From Eustoma russellianum (Eukaryota > Streptophyta > Magnoliopsida > Gentianales > Gentianaceae): DNA of 64,000 nucleotides. The stretch covers positions 23,590,535 to 23,654,534 of the forward strand of contig AP025067.1 in NCBI GenBank assembly GCA_036186865.1. Reading direction: 5' to 3'. The notes beneath the pieces were generated by a model. That model made no database searches. It saw nothing but the letters and a program-made list of their open reading frames with translations, and was not told the DNA's origin. The position numbers and the translations under genes are program-made. Shown here piece by piece: positions 21,864 through 33,287 of the stretch (within the stretch, counting starts at the first letter, position 1; each line of letters opens with the position of its first letter).

Positions 21864-22445
21864 TGTTGAAAGTGCAAACTATTTAGGGGATGGTGAGTCA
21901 CATAATGATGGAGGTGACAAAGGCTGAAGAGTCTGTGCGGCAGAACAAGGAAGGGGAAGCACGCAAAGATTGCGTGTTGGTTGAGAAGTACTAAGATCAA
22001 TAAGGTGGAGCAGGGAGATATGCGGAGAAGAAGAGGAGGCTGGAAGAAGAAGAAGGAGGCTAAGCGGGAAGTTTTAAATAATGTGAAAGGACGCTTTTGC
22101 CCTTTTAGTTAATGTTGGTTATAACTGTAAATGAGGGTTTTCTTGTAAATTCAAGACAGGCAGTTATTTTGTAGGCAGCTCCCTTCTCCCTTTTTGTACC
22201 TGCTCTGTTCGTTGCTTGAATAATAATTGGGATTTCAGATTTCGTCCTCAATTCCTCTGGTTTTCTCTCTCTAATATTTGAATAATCCCTATAGCTTTTC
22301 TTTTCTGTATTCTGATCGTGTTGTTGTACTGATTCGACTTTGAATCTGTGAACTTCTTGAGTTAGCTGTTCTTGTTGTTCAAGTTCAGTTTGATCGCAAT
22401 TCATATAACTGAATTGCAGAACCTTTGATCTCTACATTTTTCACA
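21864..22445 (+). repeat. C2 5' LTR
   Basis: Begins TGTTGAAAGTGCAAAC and ends TTTTTCACA. It is the same length as the 3' LTR. It contains TTGT-rich and CTCTCT-rich parts and no ATCGAT palindromes. Confidence 0.95.
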
Positions 22446-22458
22446 TGGTATCAGAGCC
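22446..22458 (+). other. C2 primer binding site (initiator tRNA-Met)
   Basis: TGGTATCAGAGCC directly follows the LTR, with no spacer. Confidence 0.93.
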
Positions 22459-22473
22459 TTGTCTCAGTTACGA

Positions 22474-23415
22474 ATGAATTTTGGCACATTCATGAATTCG
22501 GATGCGCACTCTCCTAGTACCTCCAGTAGCCCCAATGTTGCGGGAACCATTGATCCATATGATGATCCATTGTATATTCATCCAAGTGATAGTCCGTCGC
22601 TCATCCTTGTACAGCCACTATTGGACAGGAACAACTATCACGGATGGAGTAGGACGTTTAGAAGAGCCTTGGAATCGAAAAACAAGATAGGCTTCATTAC
22701 TGGAGCCATTGTTAAGCCTGCAGAAGGAAGTCGAAGGTATGCGACGTGGAGCAAAGCGAATAATATGGTGGCGTCGTGGATTGTGAATTTCGTTATTCCT
22801 TCAATCGGACAGAGCGTGATGTGGTTTGACAACGTGATTGATATCTGGAGTGATCTGGAACACAGATACGGGAACACGGATGCTTTCAGGTTGTCTGACC
22901 TGCAGGAGCAGTTTTATGGCATAAAGCAAGGTGAGTCTTCGGTTACTGAATACTATACAAGATTGAAGGTTGTGTGGGAAGAGTTAATGGTGCTTAGATC
23001 TGTATCTAGCTGCACCTGTAATCGATGCACTTGTAACGTAACCAGCCAGATTAATAAGTTTGTGCAGGATGACTATGTCATCAAATTCATTAAAGGCCTT
23101 AATGATGAATTTGAACCCGTGAAATCACAAGTTTTACTCTCTGTTCCCCTGCCCGACCTTAAAACTACATTTTCCATGGCTGTGAAGCTTGAAAGGAAGT
23201 TGAATTATTCAAGCAATCAGAATCAGTTTGTTAACAATCCCACTCTTGTTATGAATGTTAATACCAATAGCAAGTACAATGACTATATGCCTAGACTGGT
23301 GGTGGTGCTGGTTCAGGTTGGCATAAGTCCTCTGGCAGGGGCTTCAAGAAGGACTATGGAAGAAATGGGCAGGGTAATGCCAAAGTGCCAATGTGCACAC
23401 ACTGTAACATGCTGA
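22474..23415 (+). pseudogene. C2 gag
   Basis: The ATG at 22474 is the first in frame after the PBS (MNFGTFMNSDAHSPST). Residues about 30-90 hold the copia gag_3 pattern (DPLYIHPSDSPSLILVQPLL, NNYHGWSRTFRRAL). A UBN2-like capsid region follows (IWSDLEHRYGNTDAFRLSDLQEQ). The frame is lost near the zinc knuckle: MCTHCNMLSHTVDRC is read in a different frame around 23390-23440, so the listed frame ends early at 23415. Gag would form the particle and bind RNA through the knuckle. Confidence 0.85.
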
Positions 23416-23488
23416 GTCACACGGTTGACAGATGTTACAAAAAGTATGAGTACCCCCCGGCTACAAACCAAAGAGCCAAGCTAATTGC

Positions 23489-26400
23489 GTGAGTAATGAT
23501 GGAACTAGTGAAATAGAGTCTGGAAGGTTTGATAGAAGTGAGTACGACGGTAATCAATTTAATGATGCAAGCAGTGAGAGTATTGGTGGTGCAGCACAGC
23601 AGGCCGGCCCCAACTTGACTTATGATCAGTACGCCCAGTTGATGAGCATGTTGCAGGAGTATAAGGAGAGAGCAAAACAAAACCAAGGAGAGACTGGTGG
23701 CTCAAGAGATCATCATGCTGTGATGTCAGCTCAGTTCACCAAGGTTTCTGGTAAGGAAAAAGGTAATGTGTGCTGCCAATCTTCAATTGTATGGGTTCTT
23801 GACTCGGGTGCTACTGACCATATATGTTCCTCCCTTTCATTCTTTGATTCTTATCATCCAGTGAATTCCATGTCAGTAAAATTGCCCAACAAGCAGTGTG
23901 CTGCTGTTGATCATATAGGCACAGTTAATATCAGTGCACATATCACACTTTGTGATGTCCTACATGTACCCTCGTTTGCTTTCAATTTGTTATCGTTAAG
24001 CAAGTTGACACAGTCTGGTGAAATTGACGTGTACTTTCATTCAAACACTTGTATTCTTCAGGACCATATGACCAAGAGGAGGATTGGTTTAGCTAAAGTG
24101 AATCAAGGTCTATATCTTTTACATGGATCATCTCAGCCATGCCACGATAAAGACCTTCCTTCTTCTTCCACCATCCAGTCATGTTCATTTTTTTCCAAAT
24201 CAGACCTATGGCATTCGAGACTTGGACATCCTGCTGGCTCCAGGATGTCTAAAATCCACAAGATTGATCCTCAAGTGTCTGTGTTAGAAGATGTTAGCAC
24301 TTGTAGTGTATGCCCTTTGGCAAAGCAGAAACGAATGCCATTTTCAATTTCAAGTTCTGTAACTCATTCTCCTTTTGACCTCCTACATATGGATATTTGA
24401 GGTCCTTATAAACACCCAACAATGTACAATCAAAAATACTTCATTACTATAGTTGATGATCATACCAGATTTTGCTGGATTTATCTGTTGAAAGATAAAT
24501 CTGAAGTCAGAAATGTTGTCCAGAGTTTTTATGCTTTTGTGTCTATTCATTTTAACAAGTCTATCAAGTCCATAAGAACAAAAAATGGAGTTGAATTCAA
24601 AATGAATTCATATTATGCAGAAAAAGGAATCCAACACCAAACAAGCTGCACCTATACCCCCCAACAAAACGGGATAGTTGAAAGGAAACATCAACATCTT
24701 CTTTCAGTAGCCAGAGCCCTGATGTTCCAATCCAACCTGCCTATCATTTACTGGGGGTTCTCTGTGCAGCACGCTGCATATCTCATTAACATCACTCCAT
24801 CCCCAATCTTGCATCATCACACCCCATTTGACCTCATTTACCAGAAAAGTCCTACATACCAAAATCTCAGAATATTCGGATGCCTCACATATGCCACCAA
24901 CATTATCCCACGCAAGGACAAGTTTAGTCCTAGAGCTAGAAAGTGCGTATTTTTGGGCCTTTCTTATAATACAAAAGGGTACATTGTTCAAGACCTAAAT
25001 TCAATGGATGTGTTTGTAAGTAGAGATGTTCAATTCCTTGAACATATATTTCCCTTCAGCCATTCCACCTCTCAAACTGCTGACAAACCTTTGTCTCATG
25101 TTCACCCAATACCCACAGACATACCGTGCCATACCCATAACCATGCCAACTTATCTGACCAGCCAACTGGGGGGCATACTTTTACCCAACACATCACAAT
25201 GCAGAACCCACATCTCCATCCAGACATACAGTACAACAGCCTGCCTCACAATCTTCCTTAATCCCAACTGCACATCAACAAAACACCATTGATGAGTTAC
25301 AGACACAATCCACACCTTCTACTCGACCTAGTCCAGTTCCAACCAAACATTCTAGTCCCAACTCTTATTATCCATCAACACATACCAAGAGTCCACACGA
25401 CATTCCTGATCATACTCCTGGTCATACCTCTGCAGACATTCCTATTCAGTCCATTGATATTCCTCTGACTATCTCCAAACCTCAATGTGTCAGAAAGCCA
25501 CCATCGTACCTCCAAGAATATTACTGTAATCAAACTTCATTACCATCAACTTCCCAATCTGTCAATTGTCCTAATCTTCTAACTCAGTCTCATACTACAC
25601 CACACTCTTTAGACAAATTTCTCATCTTTGATTTCCTGGCACCTAAGTACAGAACTTATGCATTGAATATTAGTACACACACAAAACCTAGTTCTTATGC
25701 AGAGGCCTCTGGTGATCCTGAATGGCAGCTAGCTATGAAAAAGGAGATTGAGGCGTTGGAGAATAACCATACCTGGAAACTGGTTCCGTTGCCTGAGAAT
25801 AAGAAGCCCATAGGCTGTAAGTGGGTATATAAGATAAAACGCAAGTCTGATGGATCAATAGAAAGATATAAGGCAAGACTTGTAGCTAAAGGCTATACCC
25901 AACAATACGGGGTGGATTACCAAGACACATGTTCACCGGTAGCGAAGATGGCAACTGTTAGGATGCTGTTGGAAATGGTTGCTAGATATGGGTGGCATGT
26001 ACATCAACTTGATGTGAATAATGCTTTTCTCCACGGGGACCTTCATGAGGAGATATATATGGTGCCTCCACAAGGGATAAAATTGACAGAGCCATAGCTT
26101 GTGTGCAAACTGCAAAAGTCCTTGTATGGACTGAAGCAGGCAAGCCGAGAATGGAACTCCAAGTTAACCAAGTTTTTAATTTCTCAAGGGTTTGTACAGT
26201 CAAGGAATGATTATACATTATTTACAAAAGGAACCAGAGGAAGTTTACTTGTGTTATTAGTATATGTGGATGACGTGATTGTTGCTTGTGAAGATCTGGA
26301 TGCAATTAAGGACATCAAGCACAAGCTGGATTCAGAATTTCAGATCAAGAACTTGGGAAATCTAAAATACTTTCTTGGTATAGAGGTTGCTAGATCACAA

Positions 26401-27220
26401 AAGGGGATGTGCATAAATCAAAGGAAATATACGATTGAACTATTGGAGGAAATGTGATTTCTGGGATGCAAACCAGCAATTAGCCCGATGGAGAGTCATG
26501 TGAAACTTATGCACAATGACTCAAGCTTGCTGAAGGATGTGACACATTATAGGAAGCTGGTTGGAAAGTTGATCTACTTAACGATCACTAGACCAGACAT
26601 ATCATACACGATTCAACAGTTGAGCCAATTCCTTAACTGCCCAACGGAAAACCATTTGAAGACTGGGCATAGGCTGTTGAGGTATCTGAAGGGGACCATA
26701 GGCCAGGGATTACTTTTTCCCAGCAGTGGAGACATGAAGTTAAAGGGCTTTGTTGACTCGGATTGGGCTGGGTGTCATGAGACTCGAAGGTCAATTACTG
26801 GGTATTGCATGTTTTTGGGAGGAGCGTTAATTTCGTGGAGAGCTAAGAAACAAACAACCGTGTCTAGATCTTCGGCAGAAGCTGAATATAGAGCGATGAC
26901 ACTTGCAGTCTGCGAAGTTCAGTGGCTATTGTATCTGGCTAAGGATCTGGGACTGCGTGGGCAAGAACCAGTGGAATTATTTTGTGATAGCAAGAGTGCT
27001 TTACACATTGCCGAAAACCCAGTGTTCCACGAGAGAACCAAGCACATTGAGAATGATTGTCATGTGGTGAGGGACAAGGTCTTGGATGGAACGATCAAGC
27101 TGATGCCTGTTCACACTCAATTACAGTTGGCTGACATCTTTACTAAAGCTCTGGATAGTAAGAGGATTAGCCAGTTACTGAGGATGTTGGGAGGATTCAA
27201 TATGTATGGCAAGTTGGCCT
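23489..27220 (+). pseudogene. C2 pol: protease, integrase, reverse transcriptase, RNase H
   Basis: Protease DSGATDH is near 23806. The pre-integrase region is LWHSRLGHP...CSVCPLAKQ. Integrase follows: the first Asp is in HMDI, directly before an in-frame TGA at 24398 where Trp is expected. At the second catalytic position the sequence is RTKNGVEF instead of the usual R-x-D-N/R-G; the Asp is replaced by Lys. The catalytic Glu is present in VERKHQ. The reverse transcriptase contains RYKARLVAKGYTQ, QLDVNNAFLHGDL, a TAG at 26095 and the YVDD active site near 26260. A TGA lies at 26455. RNase H (DSDWAGCHETRRSITGY, ADIFTKALD) ends near the purine tract; the frame then runs on into the 3' LTR. Confidence 0.9.
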
Positions 27221-27229
27221 TGAGGGGGG
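27219..27229 (+). other. C2 polypurine tract
   Basis: 'ttgagggggg' lies immediately before the 3' LTR, the expected plus-strand primer site. Confidence 0.7.
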
Positions 27230-27811
27230 TGTTGAAAGTGCAAACTATTCAGGGGATGGTGAGTCACATGGTGATGGAGGTGACAAAGGCTGAAGAGTCT
27301 GTGCAGCAGAACAAGGAAGGGGAAGCACGCAAAGATTGCGTGTTGGTTGAGAAGTACTAAGATCAATAAGGTGGAGCAGGGAGATACGCGGAGAAGAAGA
27401 GGAGGCTGGAAGAAGAAGAAGGAGGCTAAGCGGGAAGTTTTAAATAATGTGAAAGGACACTTTTGCCCTTTTAGTTAATGTTGGTTATAACTGTAAATGA
27501 GGGTTTTCTTGTAAATTCAAGACAGGGAGTTATTTTGTAGGCAGTTCCCTTCCCCCTTTTTGTACCTGCTCTGTTCGTTGCTTGAATAATAATTGGGATT
27601 TCAGATTTTGTCCTCAATTCCTTCTGTTTTCTCTCTCTAATATTCGAATAATCCCTATAGCGTTTCTTTTCTGTATTCTGATCGTGTTGTTGTACTGATT
27701 CGACTTTGAATCTGTGAACTTCTTGAGTTAGCTGTTCTTGTTGTTCAAGTTCAGTTTGATCGCAATTCATATAACTGAATTGAAGAACCTTTGATCTCTA
27801 CATTTTTCACA
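27230..27811 (+). repeat. C2 3' LTR
   Basis: Matches 21864-22445 with about fifteen substitutions and no length change. It is followed by the AATCT duplication. Confidence 0.95.
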
Positions 27812-27816
27812 AATCT

Positions 27817-28284
27817 CTCTTTTTAAGTAGCTCAAGGAGCACTTCTAATTGAAAATTAGATTATTATTTCTTAATTTTTTCTTCAGCATAAACAAAAAAA
27901 AAAGTGCGTTCTATATTATGTTTGTCCTTATGGAAGCAGTCGAGCTTTCAATGTTTTAGGTAGAGCAAAGGCAATCGGGAGTACTAGAAGAAAGGCTTAC
28001 TTACACATAGGAATCTATTAAAACACGATAAATAAAAATAAAAATAAAAATTTTCAAGTACTTGGAATGAGTATAATCTAAATCTTTTAAGAAGAATCCA
28101 TTAGAAGGAAAGTATGGTTTCAGTCGCCATGGTAATTTCTGTAGCAATAGCAAAAATTTTAATTGAATAAGATGAAGATTAACTTTTCACGTTTATTTAT
28201 AAAATGGAGTTGAAGTTAATTCGGCCAAATTGCTTCTTATTTCAAGGGAAAAAATGCTTTGGCATATGGGGCACTCATATCAAT
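27817..28284. other. Intergenic DNA between C2 and the RTE LINE
   Basis: AT-rich, no reading frame or repeat recognised apart from a short A-rich run near 27890 and AAATA repeats near 28035. Confidence 0.5.
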
Positions 28285-30480
28285 CAATCAGAAAATCATA
28301 TCCACCATATCCTAATGACAGCAAAAGCTATCGCTCGGGCCTGAAGATGATAAGAAGCAGGTAAACAATACCTCAATCTCAAAGGATAGAGAGTCTGCTT
28401 CCAATGAGACCCCCGACTCTATATGTACCTGCATAAATGACACAACAATAGGGATATAGTGCTCTATTATATTAGTGAGGGAAATCAGTAAATACAAATA
28501 TAAAGCTTCTGATATTAAAATAATCATAAACGTGTATATGCACAAATAATGCAAGACAAAGACAAAGACAAAGACAAAAACAAACCAAAAAAGTGCAAAG
28601 TCAACTTAAAGTGTAGAGAGTATCTAAGCCCATATATATACTCTAAGATGCCCCTATGTCATGTCTACAAACTCGTTAACATTAATGCTCTGCCTTCAGG
28701 AACTCCTATCCTGGACTATGTCCTCAGAAAGGTGCCAATCTAGTAGGTCATGCCTAATCCGCTCAATCCAAGTCAATTTAGGCATGCCTTTACTCATCTT
28801 CCCCTCTGCCTTTACTCCTCTTCCTATCCTGGACCATGACCTCAGAGAGGCTTTCAGCTGCTCTGACAGACGCCGTTGTCTGTCTCCTCTGGACATGCCC
28901 AAACCATCTCAGCCTCCCCTCTCTTATCTTATCGCTATACTATCCACCCATAACTTTTTCTGAAATACCTCATTTCTGATCCGATCTAGCCTTGTATGTC
29001 CACACATCCATCTCAACATCCTCATCTCTGCCACTTCCATCTTCTGTGACTGTGGCCTCTTGATAGCCTAGCAGTCTGTTCCATATAGCATTGTCGGCCG
29101 CACTGCCACCTTTTAAAATTTTTTCTTTAATTTAGTTGAAAACTTCTTGTCACACAGCACTTCTGAGGCCGCGCTCCACCTACACCAGTCTGCCTGAACT
29201 CGGTGTGCTACATCACTATCTATGTCCCCATCCTGCTGTACAAATGATCCTAGGTACTTGAACTTACTTACCTGTGGTACCACTTGACCCTCGATGGTGA
29301 GCTGGCTATTCTCATCATCGGCTGTGCTGCTGAAGTCGCAGTGCAGATACTCGGTCTTAGAACGATTGATCCTAAGGCCTTTTCTCTCTCAAACAACTCT
29401 ACATTGATCTAGCCTCATACTGATGATATGTCTACTCTCTCCGACTAATACAATATCGCCAGCAAAAAGCATATACCGTGGAACTAACTCTTGGATCGGC
29501 TTTGACAACTTGTCGAGGACAGCTGCAAAAAGAAATGGGCTCAACGCAGACCCTTGATAGAGGCATACATCCACCAGAAAAAGTCCATATTTTCCATAGG
29601 CGTCGTGAACGGCTGTTTTCGTCCTAGCATACATATATCTGATTATGTCTATATACTTCATACAAACCCCTCTTGCATCTGCACTATCCCAGATCAGGCT
29701 ACGTGATACACTATCATATGCATTTTCAAGACCGATGAAAACCATACGTAGATCGCGCTTCTTCTCTCTAAACTTTTCAATCAATCTCCTTAGGATGTGT
29801 ATTGCTTCAGTAGTTAACCGTCCTAGCATGAAACCAAATTGGTTCACCGTAACATGAGTTTCTCCTCTAATTCTAGTGTCAAATATTCTTAGCTTAGCAA
29901 CTTAATCCCCCTGTAATTTCACAACACTATGCGTCTCCTTTGTTCTTATATAGGGGGACCACGACACTTCTTCTCCACTCATTTGACATTTTCTTGTTTT
30001 GGAAATAAGGTTGAACAAAGTAGTTAGCCATTGAATCTCTTCTTCTCTTAAATACTTTCACGCCTCAATGGGTATGTTATCCAGACCAATTGATTTAGCT
30101 CTTCCCATCTTCCTAAGTGCTCTCATTACCTCTTCTTGTGTGATGCTCCGACAGTCGCAGTTATTATGTTGTCGTTTTTGGATAGTGATGTTTTCCCTTT
30201 CTTCGTGGTCGGCCCTCCTGTCGTTGAAAAGATTTTGAAAGTGTGTTTATCATTTTCACTTGATGTCTTGTGCTTTCTAAAACATGTCCATCTTCTCTCT
30301 TTATAAACTTCCCGCCTCCTAAGTCTTGTCTCTTTCGAACTTTTACACCGCTAAAAGTCGAGATAAAGTAAAAATAGTTGAATCTTAACATGACATCTGC
30401 AAAGGAAAAGAGATGAAATCAAAATAGTTGAATATAACATGACATCTATAAACAATTAGACGTGATTATTCTTAAACCTT
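28285..30480 (-). mobile_element. RTE-clade LINE, 5'-truncated and mutated
   Basis: The 3' tail is at the left. Its complement contains GGGGTCTCATTGGAAGCAGA and GCGATAGCTTTTGC, the standard plant RTE tail. The reverse-transcriptase frame (clearest at 29847-29389) reads NQFGFMLGRLTTEAI, VFIGLENAYDSVSRSLIWD and YQGSALSPFLFAAVLD, hallmarks of the RTE clade. Upstream, weaker sequence from 30130 to 29880 gives LGRAKSIGLDNIPIEA (normal 'GPDxIPxE'). The catalytic FADD box is FAGD here. Frameshifts and stops abound and the endonuclease domain is missing. A second copy of the same family lies at 30622-38735. Confidence 0.85.
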
Positions 30481-30621
30481 CCAACAACCTCATCAAATGC
30501 ACCATGAGTTATTCACTTGAATCTTGTCAAATTCAGCATAATCCCTAGTAATTACCTTACAAGTTATCTTTATTAATTCCTAGTAGTTGCTTCCTGTTTT
30601 ATTTTTTTGGTGGACTTACAT

Positions 30622-30964
30622 AAACATAATATGAGATACAACAACAACAACACATACCTAGTATACCACAACAACAGCAAAAGCTATCGCTAAGGTCTTG
30701 GGAGGGCGAGAGACATGCAAACAATACCTCCATCCCAAAGGATAGAGAGTTTGCTTTCAGCGAGACCCCCGACTTTATATGTACCTGCATAAACACATAA
30801 TGCACGACAAATAGTGCAAGACAAAGACTAACACAAAAAATGCAAAGTCAACCAAACATTGGGTGAGCATCTACGCCCCTTTATATATTCTAAGTTGCCT
30901 TTATATCCTGCCTAAACCTCGCTAACATTAATCTTCTGTCTCCATGAGCGCCTACACTGGACAT
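30622..30964 (-). mobile_element. Second RTE LINE, 3' part (left of T1)
   Basis: The plus strand shows 'acaacaacaacaacac' (the (TTG)n tail in element orientation), 'gcaaaagctatcgctaaggt' and 'gcgagacccccgactttata'. These align with the first LINE. It is interrupted at 'ctggacat' by T1 and resumes at 38282. Confidence 0.85.
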
Positions 30965-33232
30965 TGTTGAGAAACCTGGGTTTGAATGATTTGAAAATGC
31001 ATGATTTAAATGTTATGTATTTTCAAAATGCACGATTTAATTGTTACATGACATGCATATGTGATATATATGCATTATATATTTATTTATATGGTTGTCA
31101 TACTAACGTGCCATGAAGTGTCAAGGCTTATATCATATGACAAACATTTGTTGTGTTTATACCATTTTCAATGAAGTGCTTTAGGAGACATATTTGGAGA
31201 TGAACTAAACTAGTTCATTTAGTAAAGTGCTTTAGGAGATGAACTAAACTAGTTCATTAAATAAAATACTCAAGGAGACATATTTGGAGATACCTATTTG
31301 GCAAGAAATTTGGAATGGAAAGTTTCTCTCCACACTCACACACACGGCCATACATGCATACACACACACGCATATATATATATTATACATATTTTTTGTA
31401 ACGACGAGCTATATATTTCTATCATGACGTTTCACTGACGCATCATAAACGTACGTCAACATCAAGCTACCATATACACATCATATTTTTGAGTATATAC
31501 AGGTTCCATATCATACTTTACATGTCATCAAGTTACCAAAATTGTAGCGGCATGTCACAAGTCCATAAACCGAAAATTGCCACATTGGATGATTATCGAA
31601 CCGTCACCGACATGTCAAATACTTACCATACAAAGATCTCCGGTCTATATACACTCCAAATGCTCAAATATTTCGTGCACCACATGTCCATTTCATCCCC
31701 AAAGTCATACCATATTTACACATATCAATTACCTACCATTTTCATTGATTTGTTGGAAATTCAAAGTCAAATTTTATCAACACATAGCCGAAATTCACTT
31801 CAGCTTTTGGAGCTGAAATTACACACGATATTATGTATATTACATGTTACATAACACATTTTACATATCTAAGAGTTTTGAGACTAATTGGAGAAAAATT
31901 GTGTAATCGTACGGAAGTCAAAAATTCATTTTTCTACATGTCTTGAATGGAACTCTTTTTCTTGGTGTGACATGTATCTAGATACATTTGATGCACCTAA
32001 GACATATTGGAGTATTCTAGAAAAACAATTTAACTGATGATTGAAATTTACCATACCATTATGTATCAAAATTTCAAAAATAATTTCAGCACATGGAGCT
32101 GAGCTTATGGATGCCATTTGAAGCTTATGTGAAGATAAGATGGAGCTTGTTTGGCACTTTGATTGGTGGAGAATGATCCATAAATGATTGGTGACATTGA
32201 AGAAAACCTAGGCACACAAGGAAAGGATTCAAATTCAAACACATGGTGAAGTTTTTAACACATGTTTGTAGTGGCCGAATTTTACACATGTTTAATCTTC
32301 AAAATCATTCCAAAAGTGAGGGGCAATAAATTCATGATTGGTTGGCAATTAACACATGTGAATTTTGACATGTCATCAGATTTTTTTTATGATTAAGTTC
32401 CAGGTCATATTATGTGTGCCAAGGTAGTAATATGAAGGCCTTATCATAGAGTGACAACAAGACCAAGACACATCGTTTGTCCAATCACATTTCGCCAATT
32501 AAGCAAAGGTGTGTCACAAAGCTATACAAAGCATCTTCCAAAGGTAAAAATAGGAAACGTTTTTTAGTTCATGTTTTCAACACTTTTACTTTTAGTTCCT
32601 ATTTTTAGACCGTTTTCATAGCCACAGAAAAACAGCAAACATTTTTAAAAAATTATCAAACTTTGCAGAAAAATAGAAAAAGGTATTAGGTTTAATTTGA
32701 AACAAGTTTATTGAATTTGGATAAGTATAAGTCATCCAAATATTCATAATTCTGAGACTAGTGCAATCTGATTTTCAGATCTGCAAACGTTGAGAACTTC
32801 AACATGGTTGATATACTTTCCAAAAGAATTTTGAAAAAATATTTCAAAATTTTACAATATATATCTTAAGGATCATTCCATAAAATTTTTAGAGCATTTA
32901 GAATTGTCATTAAATAGGAATTAATTTTTCATTTTAATGAACAGTTTCTGGCAGATTGACAGAGTCTAGGTAAAAATATTTTTTCAAGGTCGTACGCTTT
33001 GAATTTTAATATGAAGTTTTTAAGACACATAGATAACATCTGAGAGTACATCGTTACCGAATTTTACGATTTTTGTAGGTCTACAACCTGATCATTGAGT
33101 TAATCAAAAATAGGATCTGAAAACAGAATCTGTTTTTAGAAGTGAGTAATTGGTAACAAAAAGTTTTAAAAACTAATTTTTCCGCATTCACTATTCAAAT
33201 CCCCCTTCTAGTGCTGCTATAAAGGTCCAACA
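30965..33232 (+). repeat. T1 5' LTR (2268 bp, promoter-deleted)
   Basis: Aligned with the 3' LTR, it lacks the segment corresponding to about 37105-37575. The junction is near 32545-32575 ('cttccaaaggtaaaaatagg'). The missing part includes CCTATAAAAGGG. Transcription from this LTR is therefore unlikely. Confidence 0.9.
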
Positions 33233-33234
33233 AG

Positions 33235-33247
33235 TGGTATCAGAGCG
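33235..33247 (+). other. T1 primer binding site (initiator tRNA-Met)
   Basis: TGGTATCAGAGCG lies two bases after the LTR end at 33232. Confidence 0.9.
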
Positions 33248-33287
33248 AGGTTCACTCACTACAAGGAGATAGAACAATCTTTGTGAG

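Larger units (their letters stand above)
21864..27811 (+). mobile_element. C2: complete Ty1/copia retrotransposon, inactivated
   Basis: Two LTRs of 582 bp (21864-22445 and 27230-27811) are flanked by a perfect AATCT duplication (21859-21863 and 27812-27816). Inside, on the plus strand, are a tRNA-Met PBS, gag, protease, integrase, reverse transcriptase, RNase H and a purine tract. The LTRs differ at roughly fifteen positions by eye (2-3 per cent), a moderately recent insertion. The Gag type (copia-type gag_3 followed by a UBN2-like part) differs from C1/C3; the lineage is not assigned. In-frame stops and a lost integrase residue make this copy dead. Confidence 0.95.
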
